Below, in pieces: positions 1 through 9,075 of a stretch of 34,468 nt of DNA (position 1 is the first letter of the stretch; every line of letters begins with the position of its first letter). The DNA comes from Pseudomonas sp. 21. GTDB taxonomy: Bacteria; Pseudomonadota; Gammaproteobacteria; Pseudomonadales; Pseudomonadaceae. The stretch lies in the NCBI RefSeq assembly GCF_000955805.1, contig NZ_JYOA01000007.1, positions 406,792 to 441,259 on the forward strand. Reading direction: 5' to 3'. The notes beneath the pieces were generated by a model, which did no database searches, had not been told where the DNA came from, and saw only the letters and a program-made list of their open reading frames with translations. The position numbers and the translations under genes were made by a program.

Positions 1-11
1 CCCGCTCCTAC
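1..11 (-). repeat. partial REP element at the window edge
   Basis: The first bases end in CCGCTCCTAC, which is the reverse complement of the GTAGGAGCGG head shared by the REP copies at 4454, 7248 and 24471. The rest of the element lies outside the window. Confidence 0.6.
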
Positions 12-63
12 AGGTTCACGCCGACGTCGATGAACGCGCAGGAGTGATGCTCCAACGCAGGAG

Positions 64-96
64 GTAGGGCGGATAACGCATAGGTGTTATCCGCCC
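64..96. repeat. GTAG-headed palindrome of a second REP-like family, possible terminator
   Basis: GTAG is followed by an 11-bp perfect stem, GGGCGGATAAC (67-77) and GTTATCCGCCC (86-96), with an 8-base loop. It lies 16 bases past the stop of the minus-strand dehydrogenase and may end or protect that transcript, although no T-run follows. Palindromes of the GGCGGATAAC type are common between Pseudomonas genes. The GTAG head suggests it is mobilised like the other REPs. Confidence 0.6.
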
Positions 97-112
97 CACA
101 GAAGCCGCGCGA

Positions 113-793
113 TCACACCCGCCCGGTCACCGGAATGCACGCGCCGGTGATCGCCGCCGCCGAATCCGAGGCGAGGAACAGCAGGGTCGCCGCCAGCTGC
201 TCCGGCTTCACCCAGCGGTCGAACTCCGCGTCGGGCATGTCGGCACGGTTCTGCGGGGTGTCGATGATGCTCGGCATCAGCGCGTTGACGGTGATGCGAG
301 CGTCCGTCAGCTCCTCCGCCAGCGCTTCGGTCAGGCGCATGACGCCGGCCTTGGACGCCGCATAGGCGCCCATGCCGAGCGCTGCGCGGGTAGCGGCTGC
401 GGCGGCGATGTTGAGGATGCGCCCGTGCCCGCGGGCCTTCAGGTGCGCCAGCGCGGCCTGGCTGGAGACCACGGCGGTGCGCAGGTTGATGCGGTACATC
501 AGGTCCCAGGTGTCGACGTCGCCGTCGGCCAGGGTTTCCCAGTGGAAGCCGCCAGCCACGTTGATCAGCGCGTCCAGGCCGCCGAAATGCTCGTTGACCT
601 GCTCCAGCGCGGCACGTGCGGCTGCAGAGTCAGTGAGGTCGATACCGCCGATGGACAGCGCGCCGGCCTGTGGATAACGCGGGCCGACGGCGCGGTCGAG
701 CAACGCGACCTGCCAGCCGGCCTCGGCGAACGCCTGGCCGACCACGCTGCCCAGATGGCCGAAGCCGCCGGTGATGGCGACGATCCTGTTCAT
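113..793 (-). CDS. short-chain dehydrogenase/reductase with a non-canonical active site
   Basis: A 226-residue classical-size SDR, expected to be a cytosolic NAD(P)-dependent oxidoreductase. The Rossmann fold is clear: TGGFGHLG at residues 8-15, an acidic residue after strand 2 (LLDRA, D33, which favours NAD over NADP), NVAGG at 78-82, N103, and the YAASK motif with Y144 and K148. The catalytic serine expected 13 residues before the tyrosine is alanine (A131, inside a run of alanines), so dehydrogenase activity may be weak or altered. The C-terminus keeps the usual xPG-like substrate loop region and a short ITGACIPVTGR end. The substrate cannot be told from the sequence. The neighbouring deaminase is on the same strand, 353 bases upstream, so they are probably not one operon. 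Confidence 0.85.
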   Translation of the reverse strand: MNRIVAITGGFGHLGSVVGQAFAEAGWQVALLDRAVGPRYPQAGALSIGGIDLTDSAAARAALEQVNEHFGGLDALINVAGGFHWETLADGDVDTWDLMYRINLRTAVVSSQAALAHLKARGHGRILNIAAAAATRAALGMGAYAASKAGVMRLTEALAEELTDARITVNALMPSIIDTPQNRADMPDAEFDRWVKPEQLAATLLFLASDSAAAITGACIPVTGRV

Positions 794-1146
794 GCTGCTA
801 CCTCATGACGGTGGGAGAGGCGTTCTTATAGGGGTAGCAGGGGTTGCGCGAAAGGTCGCGGGCGCCAGATGAGGGGACGGATCGGGACGGGCGATTTCCG
901 GGGAGATTCCATGCTGGGCGTTCCCTCTCCCCAACCCTCCCCCTGAAGGGAGAGGGGGCTGTTCGGCGCGCTCGGATACAGCGGCATGTACCGGGCATTC
1001 TTTGCCAACTCACCCGAGACAAAACCTGCCCCACGAGGCACCGCCTTCACAGCCGGCAGAGACAGTCCGCTTTCCCTCCGGAGTGGGGCGCGCAGCCAGG
1101 GCCAGGGAGAGGGGCCATAGGTCAACGCGGACGCTGACCCTCGCCC
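794..1146. other. 353-base intergenic region with palindromic repeats
   Basis: No credible gene is present; the short ORFs on both strands are proline/arginine-rich and overlap each other. It holds the imperfect palindrome at 923-956, a related purine-rich stretch (CCAGGGAGAGGGG near 1102-1114), and a short stem GGTCA/TGACC at 1120-1139 that lies just past the deaminase stop and could help end its transcript. The promoter of the dehydrogenase must lie near 800-850, but no convincing -35/-10 pair is seen. Confidence 0.5.
923..956. repeat. CCCTCTCCC/GGGAGAGGG intergenic palindrome
   Basis: A 9-bp perfect stem (923-931 with 948-956) encloses a C-rich 16-base loop. The form CCCTCTCCCCAACCCTC is a widespread intergenic repeat in gammaproteobacterial genomes, so this is probably a dispersed repeat rather than a site specific to these genes. 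Confidence 0.55.
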
Positions 1147-2121
<975 letters not shown>

Positions 2122-2295
2122 TCAGGCGCCCGTCATTGGCACACAGGCCGACCCGGCAAGCAATTGGCAGCGGGGCGGAGGGCCCCATCACGCAGTGGAC
2201 AAGGATGATTCTGACGCAAAAGACAGATATCCGCGAAATCTTCCGACCGGCCCCCTTTCTAGAATCGCCTTCCCCCTGCCCACCCGGTCCGCCTC

Positions 2296-2775
2296 ATGAA
2301 CAAGACTCTGCTGGCCCTGCTGCTGTCGCTGGCCCTGACTGCCTGCGGGCAGCCCGGCGACCTGACATACAACGAGGTGGTGACCGCCGCCTTCCTCTCC
2401 AACGTGCAGCGCATCGACCGGGACATGGAAGGACTGATCAACGGCGATTTCGATCCCGGCCATGGCGCCGGCCGCGGGGCACTAACAAAGCACCCCGGCG
2501 ACCATATCGCCGAACTCGAAAAGAACCTGAACCAGGTGCAGCAACTCCCGCACAGCGAGGACGCCAGCCAGTTCGCCAGCCGCCTGTCTCGTTACTACGA
2601 ACTGCAGATCGGCTACTACCAGCAACTCAAGCGTTACGTGGAGACCACCGACCCGGCGAAGAAGGAAACCCTCGCGCAGAGCCTGGCGACCACCTACCAG
2701 GGCCTGCGGGGACAGCCCGAACAGATCCTCGCCGCGCAGAAGCAATTCCTCGAGCGCGCCAGCCGGCTTCACTGA
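2296..2775 (+). CDS. small uncharacterised lipoprotein
   Basis: 159 residues. The N-terminus is a lipoprotein signal peptide: a lysine, a leucine-rich core, and lipobox LTAC with the lipidated cysteine at residue 17. The +2 residue is glycine, not aspartate, which suggests sorting to the outer membrane. The mature part is hydrophilic, mostly helical, and rich in Q, E and L with no further cysteines, suggesting a helical bundle in the periplasm. I do not recognise the family with certainty; it resembles small DUF3053-like lipoproteins only in size and layout. A possible -10 (TAGAAT, 2260-2265) lies 30 bases upstream. The gene is followed after 54 bases by the antiporter gene on the same strand. 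Confidence 0.75.
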   Translation: MNKTLLALLLSLALTACGQPGDLTYNEVVTAAFLSNVQRIDRDMEGLINGDFDPGHGAGRGALTKHPGDHIAELEKNLNQVQQLPHSEDASQFASRLSRYYELQIGYYQQLKRYVETTDPAKKETLAQSLATTYQGLRGQPEQILAAQKQFLERASRLH

Positions 2776-2829
2776 GGGGCCGCACGGCACTCCGCCGCCC
2801 GCTGGTGCGCATACCAGGCATTGCCTAAG

Positions 2830-3951
2830 ATGGCGCACTCGCCTCTTACGGAATGGACGTCCCCCTCGATGCTGCGCGCGCTCAAAGAAGAAAAATTCCT
2901 CCTCCTCGCCCTGCTGGTGGCGATTGCGGTCTACCCGCTGGAGCACAGCCTGCTGGGCGGCGGCAAGCTGCTCGCGGGGATCACCGCCACCGCGCTGCTG
3001 GCAGTGATCATCGGCGTCTCGCTGCGCGTGGCGCACCACGCCGAAATCCTCGCGGAGAAGGTCGGCGAGCCCTACGGCACCATGATCCTGACCCTGGCGG
3101 CGGTGCTGGTGGAGGTGGTGATCCTGGCGATCATGATGGGCCACAACCATTCCCCGACCCTGGCCCGCGACACCATCTACGCCGCGGTGATGCTCGACAT
3201 GAACGGCATCCTCGGCCTGGCCGCGCTGCTCGGCGGGTTGAAGCACGGCGAGCAGTCGTACAACGACGACTCGGGCAAGACCTACGTGACCATGATCCTC
3301 ACCGCCGTGGGCATCTCCATGGTGGTCCCGGAGCTGATCCCGGCCGAGCAGTGGAAGCTCTACTCCTTCTTCACCATCGGCTGCATGGTCATGCTCTACG
3401 CGCTGTTCCTGCGCATGCAGACCGGCCAGCACAGCTACTTCTTCAGCTACAACTACGCCACCCACGGCGAGCACGCCGAAGGCCACGAGGCACCGGGCAA
3501 CAGCAAGCAGTCCATGGGCCTGCTGGTGGTCGGCGTGGTGCTGATCGGCGCGTTGGCCGAGGTGATGTCCAAGGCCCTGGATGTCGGCCTGGAAGGCAGC
3601 GGCGTGCCGCCCATCGTGCCGGCGCTGCTGGTGGCGGCGATTTCCGCCAGCCCGGAAATCCTCACCGCCCTGCGCGCGGCCATGGCCAACCGCATGCAGC
3701 CGGTGGTCAATATCGCCCTGGGCGCGTCGCTGTCGACCGTGATCCTTACCGTACCGGTGATCGAAGCCCTGGCGCTGTTCAAGGGCCAGCCGATCCAGAT
3801 GGCGATGACCCCGCTGCAGACCGGCATGATGTTCATCACCCTGATGGTCGCCGGCTACAACCTGCATGATGGCAAGACCAACGCCATCGAAGGCATGACC
3901 CACTTCGTGCTGTTCGCCACCTTCCTGATGCTGTCGTTCATGGGACTCTGA
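2830..3951 (+). CDS. chaA: ChaA-type Ca2+(Na+,K+)/H+ antiporter
   Basis: A 373-residue inner-membrane protein with about 11 predicted helices, belonging to the Ca2+:cation antiporter (CaCA) superfamily. The two alpha repeats that form the ion path are visible: GEPYGTMILTLAAVLVEV in the first half and AISASPEILTALRAAMAN in the second, each with the acidic residue typical of the family. A cytoplasmic, histidine- and glutamate-rich loop (HGEHAEGHEAPG) lies between the halves. ChaA homologues exchange Ca2+, Na+ or K+ for protons and matter at alkaline pH or high salt; which ion is used here cannot be read from sequence. I chose the ATG at 2830 over an in-frame TTG at 2821. The stop is two bases before the next ATG, so the two genes are probably translationally coupled. 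Confidence 0.88.
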   Translation: MAHSPLTEWTSPSMLRALKEEKFLLLALLVAIAVYPLEHSLLGGGKLLAGITATALLAVIIGVSLRVAHHAEILAEKVGEPYGTMILTLAAVLVEVVILAIMMGHNHSPTLARDTIYAAVMLDMNGILGLAALLGGLKHGEQSYNDDSGKTYVTMILTAVGISMVVPELIPAEQWKLYSFFTIGCMVMLYALFLRMQTGQHSYFFSYNYATHGEHAEGHEAPGNSKQSMGLLVVGVVLIGALAEVMSKALDVGLEGSGVPPIVPALLVAAISASPEILTALRAAMANRMQPVVNIALGASLSTVILTVPVIEALALFKGQPIQMAMTPLQTGMMFITLMVAGYNLHDGKTNAIEGMTHFVLFATFLMLSFMGL

Positions 3952-3953
3952 CC

Positions 3954-4457
3954 ATGCTCAAGCTGTACCTCGCCGGCCCCGATGTGTTCCTCCCCGATGC
4001 CTTCGAGCAGGGCGAGCGGCTCAAGGCCCTGTGCGCCGAATTCGGCGTGCAGGGGCTGTATCCGCTGGATCATTCGGTGCCCGAGGGAATCGTCGAGCCG
4101 GTTGCGCAGGCGCGCTGGATCTACCAGGCGAACCTCGAACTGATCCGCCAGGCGAACGCGGTGCTGGCCAACCTCAATCCCTTCCGCGGCGCCGAGCCGG
4201 ACAGTGGCACGGCCTTCGAACTGGGCTACGCCGCCGCGATGGGCAAGCCGCTATATGGCTATATCGAAGAAGGCGGCAATTGCGCGCAGCGCCTGCCCTG
4301 CGAGTGGCTGGGCGAGGAGCCCGGGCGTGACCGCGAGGGCAACCAGATCGAAAGCTTCGGTCTGCCGCTGAACCTGATGCTCGGCGTCCCCGTGCGGATC
4401 GCCGTGGGCGGGGCGCGAGAAGCACTGGAGTTGCTACGGGAAGAATTGCTTTCGTAG
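3954..4457 (+). CDS. nucleoside 2-deoxyribosyltransferase family protein
   Basis: 167 residues, the full length of the family. These cytosolic enzymes cleave or exchange the N-glycosidic bond of (deoxy)nucleosides, or act as 5-phosphate N-glycosidases. The nucleotide-binding start LAGPDVF (6-12) and the active-site segment PDSGTAFELGYA are present, with D83 and the catalytic glutamate E89. The gene starts two bases after the antiporter stop. Its stop codon TAG (4455-4457) is supplied by the GTAG head of a REP element, so the last codon and the REP overlap. Whether it is a transferase or a hydrolase such as an RCL-like enzyme is not decided by the motifs. Confidence 0.85.
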   Translation: MLKLYLAGPDVFLPDAFEQGERLKALCAEFGVQGLYPLDHSVPEGIVEPVAQARWIYQANLELIRQANAVLANLNPFRGAEPDSGTAFELGYAAAMGKPLYGYIEEGGNCAQRLPCEWLGEEPGRDREGNQIESFGLPLNLMLGVPVRIAVGGAREALELLREELLS

Positions 4458-4476
4458 GAGCGGACTCCGTCCGCGA
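4454..4476 (+). repeat. REP element, forward copy of an inverted pair
   Basis: GTAGGAGCGGACTCC begins a 23-base unit whose core GCGGAC-TCC-GTCCGC folds into a hairpin. It is identical to the copies at 7248 and 24471. The GTAG head overlaps the TAG stop of the preceding gene. Confidence 0.9.
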
Positions 4477-4501
4477 TTGGTCCGCATCGCGCCGAATACC
4501 A

Positions 4502-4524
4502 TCGCGGACGGAGTCCGCTCCTAC
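4502..4524 (-). repeat. REP element, inverted copy
   Basis: Exact reverse complement of the unit at 4454-4476, with 25 bases between them. The pair forms a BIME-like doublet that could fold into a long cruciform or transcript hairpin between two convergent genes. Confidence 0.9.
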
Positions 4525-4553
4525 GCCCTGTGCTGCAACGGCAAATTGGCAGC

Positions 4554-4586
4554 AACAAAAAACGCGCCCTGGGGCGCGTTTTTGTT
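4554..4586. terminator. bidirectional terminator between convergent genes
   Basis: AACAAAAAACGCGCCC (4554-4569) pairs with GGGGCGCGTTTTTGTT (4571-4586), giving a GC stem flanked by A and T runs on both sides. It works as a rho-independent terminator for the minus-strand tonB, whose stop is at 4603, and can also serve the plus-strand transcript. Confidence 0.85.
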
Positions 4587-4602
4587 GGGCTCACAAGGGC
4601 GG

Positions 4603-5625
4603 TCAGCGACGGCCCTCGAGCTTGAAGAAGAACACCTTGGTCGCCTGGCGGGCGACGATCCGGCCGCCACTGACCCGCGGCTCGAAGCGCCACTTGTCCA
4701 TGGCATCGCGCACGGCGTTGTCGAACATGCGCGGCGGCGTGGACTCCAGCACCTGGATGTCGGCGATGCGGCCATCGCTGGTGATGGTGAACAGCACCTT
4801 CACCCGGCCTTCGATACCACGGTTCAGCGCCATGCGCGGGTAGACCGGCGGGTCCATGCGCAGCGGCTTGATGTCGCTGTCGTTCAGGCTGCCGGTGGGC
4901 AGGCCGGCAGGGCCTTGCGAGCCGGTCGGCGCGGCCTGGGCACCCTGGGTGAACTGGCCGACGGTCGGTGCAGCGGGCGGCGGCGGTGCAGCCGGGGTCG
5001 GCGGCGCGGCGGATTCCTCGGCCGGTTCCGGGTCAGGCTCGGGCTTGGGTTTCGGCTTGGGCTTGGGCGACACCTTGGGCACGGCCTTTTCGACCGGCTT
5101 GGGTTTGGGCTTGGGCTTTTCCACCGGCTTGGGCGGCTCGATGGGTTTCGGCGGCTCGGGCTCCGGCGGCGGCGGGGTCGGCGCGGCGGCGGGCGGTTGC
5201 TGCACTTCGGGCTTGGGCGGCAGGGTGACGACGCTCACCTGCATGGCCTTGGGCATCTCGCCGGCGCCCAGATTCAGTTCGGCCGGGGTCGGCATCACCC
5301 AGACCAGCGCGGCGACAATGGCCACGTGCATGGCGATCGCCAGGCCCGAGGACTTCCACCAGCCACCGGGGGGCGGCGGCTGGTCGCCGTCTTCCACGCC
5401 TTCGACCGGCGCGGCATAGGGAATCAGGACCTCTTCGGGAACCACTTCCTCGTCGCGGCGGGGGCCGGCACAACTGACGAGTCGCAGGGTGGCCTCATTG
5501 ACGCGCTGGGCGTTCACGCTGGGCAAATGGGCGCCGTCATCCACCGTGGCGGAAGTGAACAGCTGTTCCTCAGCGTCTAAGGCTGGACTGGCGTCCGCCG
5601 CCTTGCGCGGTTGGGGTAACGACAT
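4603..5625 (-). CDS. tonB: TonB energy-transducing protein, TonB1 type
   Basis: 340 residues. TonB spans the periplasm and passes proton-motive-force energy from ExbB/ExbD to outer-membrane siderophore and metal receptors. Order of parts: an unusually long cytoplasmic N-terminal extension (1-90), typical of P. aeruginosa TonB1; one transmembrane helix at about 92-111 with H100 at the place of the essential histidine; a Pro-Lys/Pro-Glu-rich spacer of roughly 135-215; and the C-terminal receptor-binding domain with YPRMALNRGIEGRVKV and a WRFEP segment near the end. No exbB or exbD is in the window. A perfect Fur palindrome 40 bases upstream indicates iron repression. The start is the ATG at 5623-5625; its ribosome binding site is weak (GAA-rich). 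Confidence 0.95.
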   Translation of the reverse strand: MSLPQPRKAADASPALDAEEQLFTSATVDDGAHLPSVNAQRVNEATLRLVSCAGPRRDEEVVPEEVLIPYAAPVEGVEDGDQPPPPGGWWKSSGLAIAMHVAIVAALVWVMPTPAELNLGAGEMPKAMQVSVVTLPPKPEVQQPPAAAPTPPPPEPEPPKPIEPPKPVEKPKPKPKPVEKAVPKVSPKPKPKPKPEPDPEPAEESAAPPTPAAPPPPAAPTVGQFTQGAQAAPTGSQGPAGLPTGSLNDSDIKPLRMDPPVYPRMALNRGIEGRVKVLFTITSDGRIADIQVLESTPPRMFDNAVRDAMDKWRFEPRVSGGRIVARQATKVFFFKLEGRR

Positions 5626-5664
5626 GAGAAAGCCTGCGGGAAGAGTTCACGAAGCAGTATCTGC

Positions 5665-5679
5665 TGATAATTATTATCA
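5665..5679 (-). promoter_or_regulatory. Fur box upstream of tonB
   Basis: TGATAATTATTATCA is a perfect 7-1-7 inverted repeat matching the core Fur operator TGATAATnATTATCA. It sits 40-54 bases upstream of the tonB start and 32 bases after the stop of the CobW gene, so it should control tonB and not the GTPase. Confidence 0.9.
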
Positions 5680-5710
5680 TTCACTCGTTACGCGAGGGCA
5701 ACCTTATCTG

Positions 5711-6673
5711 TCATACGGGTGCGATGGCGCAGCGCAAAAGGCCGTCCTGCAAGGCCTGTGGATCGAGCTCGGCAGCCAGGATCAGCTCTATCCGGCTGTC
5801 CTTGCGCCAGGCGCTGGGCGTCCACGGCGCCGGACCGACGGTACGGTTGCAGGCCAGCCAGGCGTCCTCGCCGTGCAGCACCGCCTTGGCCCGCAACAGG
5901 CCGGGAAGCCCGGCCAGCCAGGCGTCCAGCGCGGCCGTGCGGAAACGCCAGTCACGGTGGAAGCGCCAGCCGACCGCCTGTCGGCCCTCCTCGATGCGCA
6001 CCTGGCGCATCGGCGATTCACGGCGCAACAGCACCACCGGTTCGCCTGATGAGGTGTGCTGCGGCAAATCAGCGCCCACCGCGTCGATGGGCGTACTCGG
6101 CAGCTCATTCAGTGGCAGCCGGCCCTGGGTCGTCCAACGCAACGGCAGCTCTGGCAGTTGCGCCCGCAGAGCCGCCCGCGACACGTCATCCAGGGCTTCG
6201 GACTTGTTCATCAGCAGCAGCGCCGCCTCGTTCAGCGCCAGTTGCTGCGCTTCGGGTAGCGGCTGCCCGCTGGCCAGTGCGGCGGCATCCAGCACCATCA
6301 CCAGCGGCTGCACCGCCAGCACGCCCTGCCAGGGCGCCGCACGCAGTTGCGCCAGCAGTTGCGCGGGATGGCCGAGCCCGGATGGCTCGATGAACAGCCG
6401 CTGCGGCCTGGCCTTGCGCAGCAGCCGGCCGAGACCGACCTGGAACGGTGCACCATTCACGCAACACAGGCAGCCGCCGGCGACCTCGCCCAGGGCGACG
6501 CCGTCCTCGTCGCGGGACAGCAGTGCGGCGTCCAGGCCGACCTGGCCGAATTCGTTGACCAGCACTGCCCAGCTTTCGCCTGCGGGACGTTGCGCCAGCA
6601 GGGACTGCAGCAGGCTGGTCTTGCCTGCCCCGAGGGGGCCGGCGATGAGATGAGTCGGGATCTGCTTCAACAT
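5711..6673 (-). CDS. CobW/COG0523-family GTPase
   Basis: A 320-residue P-loop GTPase of the family that includes metal chaperones such as ZigA, ZNG1, YeiR and CobW. Visible motifs: Walker A GPLGAGKTS (12-20); the family-defining metal-binding GGCLCC, with CxCC near residue 70; a Walker-B-like FIEPSG; and NKSE as the base-recognition motif. The C-terminal CobW domain is present but has no His-rich tail. The longer frame reaching 6871 is rejected because its N-terminal part is not conserved-looking and would overlap the divergent gene; the ATG at 6673 places the P-loop 10 residues from the start, as usual. It lies upstream of tonB (PA5532-like position). The metal is uncertain; zinc is likely but no Zur box is seen upstream. 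Confidence 0.88.
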   Translation of the reverse strand: MLKQIPTHLIAGPLGAGKTSLLQSLLAQRPAGESWAVLVNEFGQVGLDAALLSRDEDGVALGEVAGGCLCCVNGAPFQVGLGRLLRKARPQRLFIEPSGLGHPAQLLAQLRAAPWQGVLAVQPLVMVLDAAALASGQPLPEAQQLALNEAALLLMNKSEALDDVSRAALRAQLPELPLRWTTQGRLPLNELPSTPIDAVGADLPQHTSSGEPVVLLRRESPMRQVRIEEGRQAVGWRFHRDWRFRTAALDAWLAGLPGLLRAKAVLHGEDAWLACNRTVGPAPWTPSAWRKDSRIELILAAELDPQALQDGLLRCAIAPV

Positions 6674-6749
6674 TCGCCCATGGTGCCGCCTGACGCTCGC
6701 CGGGAAAAGCGCTAGAGTCGCGCCTTCCCCTCGCCACCCCGGATCGATC

Positions 6750-7106
6750 ATGCGCCTGTTGCTGCCCTTCGCCCTCGCCTGCCTGCCCCTGCTCGCCCAC
6801 GGCGAGGCCTGCGTGGTGCATACCCAGGGCAGGCAAGTCGACGTGAAGGTCTGCCAGCAGAACCGCACCATCCCGGAAAAACTCTTCCGCGAGGGCTTCT
6901 GCCAGCCGCAGCTGAAAGACCAGACGGTCGAGGTGACCTACGCCGAAAACTGCCCCAGCGGCGCCTTCGGTGTCTGCGAGAACGCCCAGACCCAGGGCGT
7001 GCCCTATCGCCAGGACATCCACTACTACGGCGTGGCCAGCGATGCGCGCATTCTCCAGCCGTTCTGCGAGCAGCAGAGCAACGGCCACTGGCGCAAACCC
7101 CAGTAA
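6750..7106 (+). CDS. small exported six-cysteine protein
   Basis: 118 residues with a Sec signal peptide (MRLLLPFALACLPLLAHG, cleaved near residue 19) and a mature domain with six cysteines (in ACVVH, VCQQN, FCQPQ, NCPSG, VCENA and FCEQQ), enough for three disulfides in the periplasm. I recognise it only as a conserved Pseudomonas hypothetical found beside the CobW gene (PA5533-like). The ORF is divergent from the CobW gene with 76 bases between starts, so shared control is possible. A strong terminator follows at 7199. Confidence 0.75.
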   Translation: MRLLLPFALACLPLLAHGEACVVHTQGRQVDVKVCQQNRTIPEKLFREGFCQPQLKDQTVEVTYAENCPSGAFGVCENAQTQGVPYRQDIHYYGVASDARILQPFCEQQSNGHWRKPQ

Positions 7107-7198
7107 CGTTCATCGCGCTGTCACACGCTTCGGGCCTACTGTCCCCGGGTACCTCACACCCTCCCGGCACCCCACGCCGGACATGATCTTGGTGAATT

Positions 7199-7229
7199 GG
7201 GCCGCTCTCCCCGGGCGGCCTGTTTTTTT
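7199..7229 (+). terminator. rho-independent terminator
   Basis: GGCCGC (7200-7205) pairs with GCGGCC (7215-7220) and is followed by TG and seven T (7223-7229). It ends the transcript of the six-cysteine protein and stands just before the REP/RAYT unit. Confidence 0.8.
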
Positions 7230-7247
7230 GCCTTCGGGAAACCTTGC

Positions 7248-7270
7248 GTAGGAGCGGACTCCGTCCGCGA
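7248..7270 (+). repeat. REP element, left flank of the RAYT gene
   Basis: Identical to the 23-base unit at 4454, with the GTAG head facing outward. It ends four bases before the stop of the RAYT gene. Confidence 0.9.
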
Positions 7271-7274
7271 TGAC

Positions 7275-7754
7275 TCACAGCCACTGTGCATCCCAGAAGG
7301 GATAATCTCCAACCCGCCTGACCATTCCCGCTCGTATCGGGTTCGCGACGATGTAACGCGCCGCAGGCAGCACGTCCTTCTCATTGCGTAACGCGTGATC
7401 GTGAAAAGCGGAAGCCCAGACTGGCCCCCTCCGTCCCGACAGCCGATTGAACTCGCGTGCGCTGAGAGCCTTCAATCGTCCGACGCTAGTCTCCAAGCGC
7501 TCACCTTCTCCCAGTTGCAGCAGCCAATGCGCATGGTCAGGCATCAACACCCACGCAAGTAACCGGTTTTCGCCCAGCGATAGTCGACCTTCGAAACACC
7601 GGGCCATGCAGCAGGCCTTAGGGAAGTCCACAAACAGCGACTCCCGGCGGAAGGTGGTGACGGTCAGCAGATAGATTTCGCCGGCGATAGATACCCTGCC
7701 TTTGCGCAGTGCCTGGTGGCCGGCAATCCAGGACGGCTCTCGGGGTCTGCTCAT
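7275..7754 (-). CDS. REP-associated tyrosine transposase (RAYT, Y1/HUH family)
   Basis: A 159-residue single-strand DNA transposase related to IS200/IS605 TnpA. The HUH motif is H74-A-H76 inside MPDHAHWLLQ, and the catalytic tyrosine is Y134 in AARYIVANPIRAG. The RAYT-typical segments GPVWASAFHDHALR and IYLLTVTTFRR are also present. It has all catalytic residues and looks intact. RAYTs recognise GTAG-headed REP hairpins and are thought to be the source of REP/BIME dispersal; they are usually stable single-copy genes. Two REPs in opposite orientation flank it (7248-7270 and 7784-7806) with their GTAG heads outward, the classic RAYT-REP arrangement. The unit is inserted between the six-cysteine protein gene and zigA. 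Confidence 0.93.
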   Translation of the reverse strand: MSRPREPSWIAGHQALRKGRVSIAGEIYLLTVTTFRRESLFVDFPKACCMARCFEGRLSLGENRLLAWVLMPDHAHWLLQLGEGERLETSVGRLKALSAREFNRLSGRRGPVWASAFHDHALRNEKDVLPAARYIVANPIRAGMVRRVGDYPFWDAQWL

Positions 7755-7783
7755 GGATCAGCCTCTGTGTGGAGGCCTGACTA

Positions 7784-7806
7784 TCGCGGACAGAGTCCGC
7801 TCCTAC
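7784..7806 (-). repeat. REP element, right flank of the RAYT gene
   Basis: Reverse-oriented REP that differs from the other copies at one base (CAGAG where they have CGGAG, in the stem region). It lies 30 bases upstream of the RAYT start, so it may also influence expression of that gene. Confidence 0.9.
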
Positions 7807-7851
7807 CCAACGGTCGGGTCTGGAGCGGCTGTAGGCGGATTCAGATGGGCA

Positions 7852-9054
<1,203 letters not shown>

Positions 9055-9075
9055 CACGGTGGGACTCCAGGGAAA

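Noticed and set aside
826..1137. short ORFs in the gap between the dehydrogenase and the deaminase genes
   Set aside because: Overlapping Pro/Arg-rich frames on both strands across a dispersed palindromic repeat; no ribosome binding site or conserved look.
6674..6871. N-terminal extension of the CobW GTPase
   Set aside because: It would overlap the divergent exported-protein gene and place the P-loop about 78 residues into the protein; the ATG at 6673 fits the family.
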